A stretch of 64,000 nt of DNA from Ursus arctos (lineage: Eukaryota; Chordata; Mammalia; Carnivora; Ursidae), in contig NC_079873.1 in NCBI RefSeq assembly GCF_023065955.2, positions 103,888,128 through 103,952,127 of the forward strand. Direction: 5' to 3'. The notes below the pieces were generated by a model that was not told the DNA's origin, did no database searches, and saw nothing but the letters and a program-made list of their open reading frames with translations. A program made the position numbers and the translations under genes. This document shows, in pieces, positions 1 through 12,175 of the stretch; the stretch's first letter is position 1, and each line of letters starts with the position of its first letter.

Positions 1-1680
1 AATTTTATGACTTATTATGAAGGAAAACTAGAAATTCAAAACAATGATCAGAGAGTTCCACCTCTGATATGGCCAAGAAAGTTCTTAGCCTCACATAGAT
101 AACAACCATAAATTCTGGACAAAATACAAGAAAAAATGACTTGAAAGTTCTGTAGAGTAGATAAAAGCAAACAGATTCTAGGAGCTAACACTTGGAAAAA
201 GATGACATAGGATAAGTTAACTATTTTCATGATTTTTAGCCTTAGAAACAGATGCAGTCAGTGCCATGTGGAAAAACCAGAATTCCAGTAGAAAACCCAC
301 AGTCTTTCCAACCTGAAGAATCATAGCACAAAGTCTGGGGCAAATACTGACATTGTAAGGTGAAAGGGAAAATCCCATAAAGGGGAAAGCCATGGAGGAT
401 GAGCCCCAATGTCTGTATGCAATCTCTGCCAAAATCTCTGGATGAACCCTGAACTATATCTGTGTGGAGACATCAAGAACAGTTAAAGATAAGATAATTT
501 AACCAAGATTTAATCTGTCATCAAAAAGACAGAGTTCAAAGTTTGAATCCAAATAAGTTAATACCTGCTAAAAAAATACTGATCTTCTTCAGAAGAATAT
601 GAAATAATCTAGAATCTCCACAACATAATATGTGTCTACAATACAATCTAAAATTACTTGACACACTACCAAAAAAAATGTGACCTAGGAACAAGAGAAA
701 AAATAATAAAGTGGGCCAAGTTTAAGATGATGCAGAGGTTAGATCATCAGAAAAAGATTTTTTAAAAAGTATTATATTCATGCTCAATGACAAAAAGGAA
801 AATATACTTACAAAGAATGAAAAAAATCTCATTATAATTATAAATTATAAAAAAGTATTGAAAAGAACTAAATGGAAGTTCCAGAACTTAACAACACAAT
901 GGTTGAAATATAAAAACTCACTGAAGTACAATAACATAGACAAGAAATAGTAAACTTATTGATAGATAGATAGTATCCAATATGAAGGAGAGAGAAAAAT
1001 TCAGTAAAAGTGAACAGAGTCTTAATTATATGGAGTGTCAGCTGAAGATGCAGAAGCTATATTTGGGGAAATATAATATCCAAAAATTCTCACAGTTTGA
1101 CAAAAGGCATAAATTTACAGATTCAAAATGTTCAATGAACCAAAAGCAGAATAAATACAAAGAAAACAACTCCTAGGTATATCACAGGCTGCTGAAAGCC
1201 AAAGATAGGAAAAAAATATCTTGGAAGCCACCAGAGAAAAATGACACATTACAAAAAGATGAATAATTCAAATGACCATGGATTTCTAATCAGAAGCTGT
1301 GGAGACCAGATGATATTAGGATGACATCTTTAAAAACTAAACACAAAATCAAACAATCAACCAAGAATTCTATATCAAGTAAAAATATTCCTGAAGAATG
1401 AAGGCAAAAATAAAAATGTTTCCACACATAAGAAAACTAAGGAATGTAGTCATCAGTAGACACTACAAGAACTGCTAAAGGAATTTCTATAAACAAAATG
1501 GAAATAATACTGGTTGGAAACTCAGATACTCTGGAAGAAATAAAGATTATTGAAAAGGATAAAGATAGTAGTAAATATAAAAGTTTTTTTCTCTCAATCA
1601 AAAAATACAGGAAATTCCTAACAGCCTTAACATGTAACAAGCTTGGCAGTTGTCTTCCCATCCTTACAATAAGAAGATGC
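1..1680 (+). repeat. Old L1M/HAL1-like LINE fragments, A-rich
   Basis: A-rich plus strand with decayed L1-type text, clearest at 1170-1660 (CTGAAAGCCAAAGAT, AAGAATTCTATAT, AATGAAGGC, then CTACAAGAACTGCTAAAGGAA). These match phrases I know from old mammalian L1/HAL1 elements. Short open frames at 982-1176 and 1498-1710 are remnants, not genes. The first ~900 bases are too decayed to place. Confidence 0.55.
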
Positions 1681-1882
1681 CAGGGGCCCCTAGGTGGCTC
1701 AGTTGGTTAAGCAACTGCCTCCAGCTCAGGTCATGATCCCAGGGTCCTGGGATCGAGCCCAGCATCGGGCTCCCTGTTCAGCGAGGAGTCTGTTTCTCCC
1801 TCTCCCTCTGTCTACCACTCTGCCTGCTTGTACTCTATCTCTCTCTGTCAAGTAAATAAATAAAATCTTTTTAAAAAAGAAA
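1681..1882 (+). mobile_element. CAN-SINE, full length
   Basis: tRNA-Lys-type head (CTAGGTGGCTCAGTTGGTTAAGC), the TCATGATCCCAGGGTCCTGGG core, a CT-rich stretch and an AATAAATAAAATC tail. A likely target duplication AAGAAGATGC (1671-1680) / AAGAAAATGC (1883-1892) flanks it, with one mismatch. It splits the old LINE. Confidence 0.92.
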
Positions 1883-2768
1883 AAGAAAATGCTGGACAAA
1901 CAGAAAATTAATTACTTTTCTTGGACTCAGAGGATTGAGATAGCAGGGCAAGCAAACATCTCAAAATCTGGAGTGACAGATGCATCAGAACTGTTTACCT
2001 GGAGGAGACCTGCTAAAAGCCATCAGCAGCAGAATTGCTTAATTCACTAATATTATGAAAAGTTGTTGGAGGTTAAGGGTGGACTAGTGTAAGAGTGAAA
2101 AACTTCTGGGAGCTACAAACATAGGGGGATCTCCCCACACTTTTGTGGATTTTTCCTCCAGGAATCCCATAATATTCTCAAAATGAAGATCAGGAAAAAT
2201 CCTCTAGTGATTCTGTCAGGGAGAGGGGGAGAAAGAAAAAAATATATATGGAAAAATTATGGTTCAATATCAAAAGGAGTAATATACATGTGTCTAGAAT
2301 ACCAGAAAGAAAAGAAAGAGAATACAGGGCAGAGGAAATATTTGAAGCATTAATGACTACAAACTTTCCAAAATTTGAAGATACCAAATCACAGATCCAG
2401 GAAGTTTGGAAAACACCAAGCAAGATAAAGTGTAAACACATACACATGCACACACAGAGGCATATCATATTCTGACTGCAGAAAGCAAAGACAAAGAGGG
2501 AATCTTGAATGAAGCCAGAAGGGGAAAACAAAAACCTTACCGAAATAAAAAAGATTATAAGTGAATACTATGAAATGTGTATGTAAACAAGTTAGATAAT
2601 CTGAATGAAATGGACAAGTTTCCAGAAACGGATTACCAAAACTGACTTATGAAGAAATAGAAGATCTAAACAGACATATAACAAATAAAGAGATTGAATT
2701 AGTAATAAAAATTTCCAAAGAAAGGAAAGCTCAGAAAGAGATGGCTTTACTGGTGAATTATACCAAAC
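1883..2768 (+). repeat. Old L1M fragments, ending in ORF2 text
   Basis: Continuation of L1-derived DNA. 2240-2530 resembles text from old L1M/HAL1 elements (GGCAGAGGAAATATTTGAAG, ATCTTGAATGAAGCCAGAAG). 2560-2768 is the start of an ORF2 stretch (AAACAGACATATAACAAATAAAGAG, then GGTGAATTATACCAAAC) that resumes at 3721 after nested insertions. Confidence 0.6.
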
Positions 2769-3711
2769 ATGCTTTTTAAAAATTCAATTAGCCAACTTAT
2801 AGTACATCATTAGTTTCAGATGTAGTGTTCAATAAATTATCAGTTGTGTATAATACCCAGTGCTCATCACTCCACATCCCCTCCTTAATGCCCATCACCC
2901 AATTACCTCACCCCCTCACCCACCTCCCCTCCAGCAACCCTGTTTGTTTCCTATAGTTAGGAATTTCTCATGGATGCCCTTCAACAGATGACTGGATCAA
3001 GAAGATGTGATCCATATATGCAATGGAATATTACTCAGCCATCAGAAAGAATGATTACCCACCATTCACAGCAACATGGATGGGACTGGAGGAGATTATG
3101 CTAAGCGAAATAAGTCAAGCAGAGAAAGACAACTATCATATGGTTTCACTCATTTATGGAACATAAGAAATAGCAGGGAGATTGGTAGGAGAAGGAAGGG
3201 AAGAATGAAGGGGGGGGTAAACAGAAGGGGGAATGAACCATGAGACACTCTGGGAAACAAACTGAGGGCTTCAGATGGGAGGGGGGTGGGGGACTGGGAT
3301 AGGCTGGTGATGGGTATTAAGGAGGGCACATATTGCATGGAGCACTGGTGTTATATGCAAATAATGAATCATGGAACATTACATCAAAAACTAAGGATAT
3401 ACTGTATGGTGACTAATATAACATAATAAAAAATTATTATAAAAAGAAAAAAGGAATTTCTCATGGTTTTTCTCCCTCTCTGATGACTTCCCATTCAGTT
3501 TTCTTCCCCTGTGGTCCTCTGCCCTGTTTCTTATATTCCACATATGAGTGAAATCATATGAAAATTGTCTTTCTCTGATTGACTTAATTCACTCAACATA
3601 ATACCCTCCAGTTCCAACCACATCAATGTAAATGGAAGTATTCATCCTTTCTGATGGCTGAATAATATTCCATTGTGTATAGATATACCACATTTTCCTT
3701 AACCAATCATC
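2769..3711 (-). mobile_element. Antisense L1 3' part, split by a sense L1
   Basis: 2770-2958 and 3467-3711 are two halves of one antisense carnivore L1 3' region: GTGTATAATACCCAGTGCTCATCAC in the first, then the antisense ORF2-end text (AATTGTCTTTCTCTGATTGAC, TGAATAATATTCCATTGTG). The string TACCAAAC flanks the whole unit at 2761-2768 and 3712-3719, a possible 8-base target duplication. Confidence 0.75.
2974..3451 (+). mobile_element. 5'-truncated sense L1 3' end with perfect target duplication
   Basis: Runs from the end of ORF2 (CAATGGAATATTACTCAGCC) through the 3' UTR (GAGGGCTTCAGATGGGAG, GTGATGGGTATTAAGGAGGG) to an A-rich tail. AGGAATTTCTCATGG occurs at 2959-2973 and 3452-3466, a 15/15 match. 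It is inserted in an antisense L1 that is itself inside older L1M. Confidence 0.92.
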
Positions 3712-3720
3712 TACCAAACT

Positions 3721-4330
3721 TTTTCAAAAAAATAACATCAAATCCTTCAGAATGCTTCCAAAAAAAATGAAGACAAAGGAACACCTCCCAACTCATTCTG
3801 TGAGGTCAATATTAACCTGATACCAAATCAAGCAAAGACATCATAAAGAAACAAACCTGCAGGCAAATATTTCTAATAAATCTAGATGTAAAAATCCACA
3901 AGAAAATAGTAGCAAACTGAATCCAGTAGCACATAAAAAGGATTATAAGTCATGACCAAGGAGAATTTATCCCAGAAATGAATGGTTGGTTTAACATGCA
4001 AAAATCAATGCAATAAACCATCAATTAAAGGACAAAAGCTACAGGTCCATTTCAATAGACACAGTAAAATCATTTGACAAAATCAATCATCCTTTCATGA
4101 TGAAAAGTACTTAATTGTGTAGGAATAGAAAGAGTAGACACCTCACATCACACACAAAAATTAACTCGAAGTACATCCTAGACCAAAATTTAAAGCTCTG
4201 AATTGCAAAATTTATAGAAAAAAATTATGAGAAAATCTTCATAGTTTTGGGTTAGACTATGATTTCTTAGACACAATGCCAAAGGTATGATCCATAAATG
4301 AAAAAACAATTTATAAATTGTATTTCATCA
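3721..4330 (+). repeat. Old L1M ORF2 remnant, resumed
   Basis: Decayed ORF2 text: AGGAGAATTTATCCCAG, then AATCATTTGACAAAATCAATCATCC and, after an internal deletion, the downstream ACAAAAATTAACTCGAAGTA. No usable frame remains. Confidence 0.65.
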
Positions 4331-6171
4331 AACCAGCAAGGAAATTGAAATAGTAATGAAAAACCTCCCAAAAAACAAGACTCCAGGCCAGATGGCTTTC
4401 CAGGGGAATTCTACCAAACATTTAAAGAAGAAATGATACCTATACTACTGAAGCTGTCCCAAAAAACAGAAATGGAAGGAAAACTTCCAAACTTGTTCTA
4501 TGAGGCCAGCATTACCCTGATCCCAAAACCAGACAAAGACCCCATCAAAAAGGAGAATTATAGACCAATATCCCTGATGAACATGGATGCCAAAATACTC
4601 AACAAGGTCCTAGCCAATAGGATCCAACAGTACATTAAAAGGATTATTCACCACGACCCGGTGGGGTTTATTCCTGGGGTGCAAAGGTGGTTCAACATTC
4701 ACAAATCAATCAACATGATAGATCGCATGAACAAAAGAAGAAACAAGAAACATGATCCTCTCAATTGATGCAGAAAAAAGCATTTGACAAAATACAGCAT
4801 CCTTTCCTGATTAAAACTCTTCAAAATACAGGGATAGAGAGAACATACCTCAATATCATAAAAGCCATCTATGAAAAGCCCACAACGAATATCATTCTCA
4901 ACGGGGAAAAACTGAGAGCTTTTCCCTTAAGGTCAGGAACACAACGGGGATGCCCACTCTCACCATTTTTGTTCAACATAGTACTAGAAGTCCTAGCAAC
5001 AGCAATCAGACAACAAAAAGAAATAAAAGACATTCGAATTGGCAAAGAAGATGTCAAACTCTTTCTCTTTGCAGATGACATGGTATGTTATGTGGAAAAC
5101 CCAAAAGACCTCACCCCCAAATTACTAGAACTCAAACAGCAATTCAGCAATGTGGCAGGATACAAAATTAATGCACAGAAACCAGTAGCATTTCTATACT
5201 CTAACAATGTGACTGAAGAAAGAGAAATTAAGGAATCAATTCCATTTAAATAGCACCAAAACCCATAAGATATCTAGGAATAAACCTAACCAAAGAGGCA
5301 AAGGATCTATCTAGAAACTACAGAACACCTATGAAAGAAATTCAGGAAGACACAAAGAGATGGAAAACATTCCATGTTCATGGATTGGAAGATGAACATA
5401 GTGAAAATGTATATGCCGCCCAGAGCAATCTACACTTTCAATGCTATCCCTATCAAAATACCATCGACATTTTTCACAGAACTGGAACAAACAATCCTAA
5501 AATTTGTATGGAACCAGAAAAGATCCTGAATTGCCAAGGGAATGTTGAAAAAGAAAACCAAAGCTGTTGGCATTGCAATGCCTGACTTCAAGCTATATTA
5601 CAAAGCTGTAGTCATCAAGATAGTATGGTACTGGCACAAAAACAGACACATAGATCAATGGAACAGAATAGAGACCCCAGGAATGGACCCTCAACTCTAT
5701 GGTCAAGTAATCTTTGACAAATCAGAAAAAAATATCCAATGGAAAAAAGACAGTCTCTTCAATAAGTGGTGCTGGGAAAACTGGACAGCCACATGCACAA
5801 GAATGAAACTGGACCATTCTCTTACACCATACACAAAGATAAACTCAAAATGGATGAAAGACCTCAATGTGAGACAGGAATCCATCAAAATTCTAGAGGA
5901 GAACATAGGCAGTAACCTCTTTGACATCGGCCACAGCAATTTCTTTCAAGACACACCTCTAAAGGCAAAAGAAACAAAAGCAAAAATGAACTTTTGGGAC
6001 TTCATCGAGATAAAACGCTTTTGCACAGCAAAGGAAACAGTCAACAATACTAAGAGGCAACCCACAGAGTGGGAGAAGAATAACATTACAGATAAAGGGC
6101 TGGTATCCAAGATCTATAAAGACCTTCTCAAACTCAACACCCAAAAAAACAAATCCAGTCAAGATGTCCTG
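4331..6171 (+). pseudogene. L1 ORF2 (reverse transcriptase), broken
   Basis: A younger L1 ORF2 portion with its frame broken several times. The 4433-4768 piece reads the RT block with LIPKPDKD and [10 protein letters not shown]. The 4765-5253 piece, in another frame, carries [23 protein letters not shown] and the catalytic box FADDM (usually YADD). A stop at 5253 and a shift to 5331-5585 follow. The 5542-6198 piece is the C-terminal region and runs into the next SINE. There is no endonuclease domain and no ORF1, so the copy is 5'-truncated and not autonomous. Confidence 0.9.
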
Positions 6172-6375
6172 TGGCATCTAGGTGGCTCAGTCAGTTAAGC
6201 ATTCAACTCTTGATTTTTGCTCAGGTCACGAACTCAGGGTCATGAGATCAAGCCCCACATCAGGCTCTGCTCTGAGCTGGAGCCTGCTTAAGGTTCTCTC
6301 CCCTTCTCTCTGCCCCTCCCATTCACACATTCTATCTCTCTAAATAATAATAATAATAAAATAATAATAATAATA
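6172..6375 (+). mobile_element. CAN-SINE with (AAT)n tail
   Basis: Head CTAGGTGGCTCAGTCAGTTAAGC, core GGTCATGAGATCAAGCCCCAC, CT-rich tail part, then about 12 AAT/AATA units (6340-6375). It abuts the 3' end of the L1 ORF2 remnant. Confidence 0.9.
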
Positions 6376-7795
6376 TGACAAAATCCAATATACTCTTTAC
6401 CCACTTTCCCATGTACCTCATGGTAACAGCTTGCAAAACTATAAAACAATATCAAAACCAGGATATTGACATTAATACAAAACAGTTCTGTCTCGGTAGG
6501 ATCCTTCCTGATGCCATACTCACTTCTGTACCCTTTTCCCCATCCTTGACCTCTGGCAACCACTGATCTGTTCTCCATTCTGTCATTTCAAAAATGTTAC
6601 ATAGAATCATAACTATATGTGACTTCTCATGGTTGGCTTATTTCATTCAGCATAATTCCCTGAATAGTTGCTCAAGTTGTTGCATGTTTCTATAGTTTGC
6701 TTTTTTTATCACTGAGTAGTACACCATGGTATGGAGGCACCACAATTTGTTTATCCATACACCCATTAATGAGCATCTTGATTGCTTTTAATTTTTTACT
6801 ATTATTTAAAAAGCTACTAAAAATTGTTATGTTTAGCTTTTTGTGTAAACTGAGCTTCTTGCTTCTATGTTATAAATGCCCCAAAATGCAGCTGCTGGCT
6901 TATACGGTAGATGCATGCTTAGTTTTATAAGAAATTGCTTGTTTGCCAGAGTTGTTAGGCCCCTTTACATTCCTCTTGCCAATGTATGAGTGGTCAAGTT
7001 CCTCTGCATTCCCATCACCACTTGATGTTATCGCTATATTTTATTCTGGCCATTCTGATAGCTGTGTAATGGTAACCCATGGTTTTAATTTGGGAGTCCC
7101 CAATGGTTAATGATATCCAACATCTTACATATGCTTTTTTTGTCATCTCTGTATCCTCTTTGGTGAAATAACTGCTTGTGGTTTTTGCACATTTTGTAAT
7201 TAGATTGATTTTCATAACTGTTGTGTTTGGGGAATTCTTTTTAAGTTCTAGATACGAGTTATTTGATATATGGTTTGCACATGGTTACTCCTGATCTGTG
7301 CTGTGTTTTGCATCCCCTTAACAGTGACTTTTGCAGATCAAATTTTAAAATTTTGATACTGTCCAATTTATCAATTTTTCCTTTTATGGGTCATATTTTT
7401 ATTGTCAAGTCTAAGAATGATTTGCTTGAACTTAGATTCTGAAGACTTTCTCCTATCATTATTTCCTCAAGGTTTTTATAGTTTTATATATAGTATTTAT
7501 ATATTTATATCCATGATTCTTTTTGATTTAAATTTTGTATAAGGTGTGAGGTTTAGGTCAATTTTTTTTTTTTGCCTTCTGATATCCAATTGTTTCAACA
7601 CCACTTCCTGAAAAGGTTATCTTTCTTCCATTGAATTACTTTTGTACTTTTGTCAAAAATCAGTTGGCATATTTGCACAGGTCTATTTCTGGGTTCTCAG
7701 TTTTGTTTCATCGATTTATATGTCTATCCCCCTGGAATTTATCAATGCCACAGGATACAATATTACTATATAAACATCAACTGCATTTTTGTACA
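6376..7795 (-). repeat. Antisense old L1M (ORF2 end and 3' UTR)
   Basis: The plus strand reads the complement of an L1M: TCATGGTTGGCTTATTTCATTCAGC (ORF2 end) near 6630, and TTCTGGGTTCTCAGTTTTGTTTCATCG near 7690, deeper in ORF2. It lies back to back with a sense copy that starts at 7800. Confidence 0.8.
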
Positions 7796-7799
7796 GCAC

Positions 7800-9721
7800 C
7801 CCCCCAAAAAAAAGCCTTTGGAAAATGATATTAAAAAGCAATTCTATTTGCAGTAATAGTTTCAGTAAATTTAACAAAAATATGCAGACCTCTACACTAA
7901 AAAGTATAAGAATTCTTAAGAAAAATCGAAGAAATACTAAATAAATGAGGCAAATACACCATGTTTATGGTAGAAGACTCTGTTAAGAAATAATTTCTCC
8001 CAAATTTGATTTACAGATTCAACACAACCACAATCAAAATATCAGCAGATCTTGTTATAGAAATTGAAAAAATTAAAGTTAATATGAAAAAATCAAAAGA
8101 CCTAGAAAAACTAAAGCAATGTTAAAAGGAACATAGCTGAAGAACATACATCACTTGATTTAAAGACTTAATATTAAGGTACAATAATTAAGATAGTGTG
8201 GTACTCATCTTAAGAATGACAGATACGTCATTTGAATAGAACAGAGAATGCTGAAACATACCCAAACTTATACAGTCATGTGATTTTTGACAAAAGTGCC
8301 CAAGGAATCTGGTGAGAGAAAAGAATTATTTTTGTTCTGTTGTGCTTTGAATTGCTTTTTAACAAATGGTATTAGAATAACTAGACATCCATATGGGGAA
8401 AAAAATGAAAAACAAATCTCAAATCTTTTGTGAAAGCATACACAAAAATCCATGTGTAAAAACAATAAATCTCAAACTTTTTGTCATAGCATACATAAAA
8501 ATTAATTCCAAGTGGATCATAGGCTTAATGGTAAAGTTAAAACCATAAAGATTTTAGAAGAAAATATGAGAGGATAACTTTGTTATTAAGTATGTAGGCA
8601 AAAGTTTCTTATACAGGTCACAGAGATCAATAAAAATATAAAATTGATAAAGATAGATTCCATCAAAATTAAAAACTAGTGCTCATCAAAGTACATTGTT
8701 ACAAATAGAAAAGTTACATACTGGAAGAAAATACTATATATATTTCAAATGCTACTATCCAGAATACAAATTACCAAAATACAACTACGATTCAATAATA
8801 AGTGGACAAAAAAGCAATTTAAAAATGGACAAAAGTTGTGCATCTTCTTGGAAAACTGTCTGGTAGTTTCTTACAAAGTTAAACATAATGTTACAATATG
8901 ATCCAGCAATCACACTCCTGTGCATGAAGGTGTGAAGTACTTTATTCATTATCTCCCCAAACTGGAAACAATCTAGATGTCTTTCAACTGGTGAATGGAG
9001 TACCATGGAACTTTACTCAGTAATCGAAAGCAACAAAGGATTGATTCATGCAATGACATGGATGAATCTTAACTGCATTTTGCTAAGTGAACGCAACATG
9101 ACTACAAAGGTTGTTAGTGTATAAATCCATTTATATGGTACTCTGGAAAAGGTAAATATATAGGGGCATAAAACAGATCTGTGGTTTCTAGGAGCTGGGA
9201 GGGGATCCAGCAGTTGACTACAAAGTGGTCATATAAGAGAATTTTCAGGGTGATGGAAATAGTCTATAGTATTGTACTTGTGGGTGCATGACTATGCATT
9301 TGTCAAAACCTATATAATTGTACCCCATGAGAGTGACTTATTGTATGCAGACTTAAAAAACTCAACCAGATGTCTGGGGAACCCAGGATAGAATGAAGAC
9401 TATGGCAAATGAATCTAACTCTATTACAAATATGATATAACTTCACTGGAGGAGGTAGAGAGGAAAGGAGCTGACTTAATAATTTTGGAAAAATGGTTTG
9501 TCTAGGTACTGTTTTAAAGATAAAGGAAAAAAGACCTGTACACAAACATTGTACTCTAGTTGGTAAATACATTTCTTACAGCAGTATGGTTAAGCAATTC
9601 TGAAACTATATTATGACCTATACTGGGTAGAAAAAAAAAAAGCCAGCATATTATGGACAGTGAGAGCCAGATTTCTCTACCAGAGAAAGAAGTTACAAAT
9701 AAGCACTGAGAGTGTACTAGT
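7800..9721 (+). repeat. Sense L1M: ORF2 3' part and start of 3' UTR
   Basis: Old sense ORF2 text (GGTACAATAATTAAGATAGTGTGGTAC near 8180, ATGGATGAATCTTAACTGCATTTTGC near 9060), then 3' UTR text (TGTACACAAACATTGTACTC at 9536-9555). It probably resumes after the LTR-like element and runs to 11795 as one L1M. Confidence 0.75.
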
Positions 9722-10217
9722 TTTCTATTACTGCCACAATAAATGATCACAACCTTAGTGGCTTAAAATAATGCAAATTTATTATATTAAAATTTTATAA
9801 ACTAAAATTCCAACATGAGCTGAAATGAAGGTGTTAGCAGGCTGCATTCCTTTCTGGTGGCTATAGGGGATAATCTGCTTCCTTGCCTTTTCCCACTTCT
9901 TGAGGCCACTCATATTCCTTGGCTCATGGTACCCTTCCTCAGTCTTCAAAGCCGGCAATGTTGCATCTCTCCGTGTCTTTCTCGCATAATCACATTTCTC
10001 TCTGACTCCCCCTTTGGCCTCCCTCTTCCACCTTTAAGGACTCATTTGATTATATTGGGCCCATGCATATAACTCAGGATAATACCCATATTTAAGGTCA
10101 CCTGATGAAAAACCTTAATTCCGTTTGCAACCTTAATTATCCTGTTCCATGTAAGGTAACACATTCACAAGTTTCAGAGATTAGGAGTGGACATCTTTGG
10201 TTATTCTCCCTACCACA
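9722..10217 (-). repeat. Old LTR-like repeat, minus strand (MLT1-like?)
   Basis: Starts TTTTCTATTACTGCCACAATAAATGATC, with GTGGCTTAAAATAATGCAAATTTATT close behind, and ends TTATTCTCCCTACCACAGG. This is the layout of an ancient LTR read backwards (complement of an AATAAA signal near its left end). Family assignment is uncertain. It interrupts the L1M. Confidence 0.45.
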
Positions 10218-11795
10218 GGAGGAATAATAAAATAAACCATATCATGTTGGATTAGAGTCAGAGTTTTCAGTATAAATTCATGTTTATTTTAACATATACA
10301 CAGATGTAGACTAAAATATAGATATGTGTGTATATGCATAAATTTCTAATTCTGTTCACCAAGGAGGCCTAAAAGTAATAACAGCCCAGTAGGAACAAGC
10401 ACACCTAGGCACAGATCTTGTTTTCTAAACATCGTTCTCCAATAAAAACAACCAGGGCTTCTTGAAATGGATGATTCTAGGGCTAAGGCAGGGAAAATGG
10501 AAGATGAAATTGGAATATCTTGTAGTGCCAGGAAGTGCTTTAAAACCCCCCAAAAGAATAGGACTATGTCAAAAGAATATAGAAACCAACCTGAAAGAGT
10601 TCCCAATGGCTGAGGTTGGACAAATTAGAGCAACAAACTAAATAATGATATTATTGTACTTTAACTCAAAGAATAAGAGAGCCCATACTAATATAAATAA
10701 ATAATTGAATAATTCTTATTACAGAAGAATTCCAACAATAGTAGAAAGAATGAAAGAAATAGGAAATCACCAACAGAACAATGCAAGAATTTCTGTAGGC
10801 AAGATCCACTGATAAATGTCAAGCTTAGTGAATGAAACTTTAAGGGGAAATAGGATATTTGCATGTCCTTCAAATATTATAAATTTCTGTCGTTAAGATA
10901 TGTTTACAAATTTTTTGGTAGTCCTCCCTCTAGGAGGTAGAGTTTAATCCTCCTCCATTTAAAAAAAAGATTTTATTTATTTATTAGAGAGAGAGAGAGA
11001 AAGAGAGCACAAGGGAGGCAGAGGGAGAGGGAGAAGCAGAGTCACTGCTGAGCAGGGAGCCTAATGCAGGGCTCGATCATAGGACCCTGGGTTCATGACC
11101 TGAATTGAAGGCAGACGCCAAACCAACTGAGCCACCCAAGCGTCCTAATTTTCCTCCATTTAAATATGGGGTAGACTAAGTGACTTGCTTATATCAGAAA
11201 GACTATGAACTATAACTGAGTATGTATGCATATACTGAGTATGTGTGTTAACTTCACAGTAAAAAATCAAGAAGACACCACCTTGACCAAGTGGCCAAAG
11301 CTAACATCACCAGTGATAGATCATGCACCCCCTGATATCATGTGCTGAGAAGGGCACTTTGCCTCTGTGGTATTCTCCTTAACATATAACCCCAGTCTAA
11401 TCTTGAGAAAACATCAGACATGGCCAAATTAAGGGATATTGTACAAAATAATTAACCAACATTCTTCAAAAGTGCCAGGATTATGAAAGACAAGGAAAGA
11501 CAAAGAACCTGCCACAGATTGGAGGAGCTAAGGAGCTATGACAAATACAATATGGCATTCTGCATTTGATCCTACGACAGAAAAAGAACATCAGTGCAAA
11601 AACTGTGGAATCCTAATAAAGTCTGTAGTTTAATTAATAGTAATGTGCCAATGTTAATTTTGGTAAATGCATCATGGTTATAGAATGTGTTAACATTAGA
11701 GGAGGATGCATGACGATAATACAGAAATTCTCCATAGGATTCCTGCAAGTCTTCTATAAATCTAAACTTATTTTAAATTATTTTTAAGGGGGATA
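10218..11795 (+). repeat. L1M(D/E)-type 3' UTR, split by a SINE
   Basis: Text such as AGAGTTCCCAATGGCTGAGG (10593-10612), ACTAAGTGACTTGCTTATATC, CACCTTGACCAAGTGGCCAAAGC and TCTAATCTTGAGAAAACATCAGAC is the 3' UTR I recognise from old L1M elements. It ends near 11795 in an A/T-rich tail. Confidence 0.75.
10961..11151 (-). mobile_element. CAN-SINE, minus strand, with target duplication
   Basis: Reads TTTTATTTATTTATTAGAGAG at the left and AACTGAGCCACCCAAGCGTCC at the right, i.e. a reversed tail and head. TCCTCCATTT flanks it at 10951-10960 and 11152-11161. Confidence 0.93.
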
Positions 11796-12175
11796 AAAGC
11801 TTTGAACAGATATTTTACAAAGAAAATATATGAATGGCCAATACACAATGAAAAAGTACTCAGTATCATTAGTCACCTGAAAAAGGCAAATTATAACTAT
11901 GAGATAATCAATACACACCCACCTGAACAGATAAAATTAAGAAGACTGTCAACACCAAATGTGGGCAGTGATGTGAGCAATCAAAACTTTGCTACATTTG
12001 GGTGGAAGTATAAAATTATACAACTTTAGAAAATGGTCCTGCAATTTCTTATTAAACCAAATTATCCTAGGACCAAGCAATTGCACTCCTACATATTTAC
12101 TCTACATAAACAAAAATATATGTCCACCTAAAAACTTTTCATGAACATTCATAGAAGATTTAACCACAATAAGAT
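11796..12175 (+). repeat. L1M ORF2 3' end, upstream half
   Basis: Sense ORF2 text (TTTTACAAAGAAAATATATGAATGGCC, then ACCAAGCAATTGCACTCC). It is split by the L1 at 12176-13740 and resumes at 13741. Confidence 0.7.

Noticed and set aside
1681..1760. tRNA gene in SINE heads
   Set aside because: The tRNA-like text is the CAN-SINE head. It has decayed stems, is followed by the SINE body and poly(A) tail, and recurs 13 times.
5703..6177. Minus-strand frames opposite L1 ORF2
   Set aside because: They are antisense shadows of ORF2; the plus-strand product is recognisable.
4433..6198. Reverse transcriptase reading frames as possible live genes
   Set aside because: They are consecutive pieces of one L1 ORF2 broken by frameshifts and a stop, and lack the endonuclease domain and ORF1.
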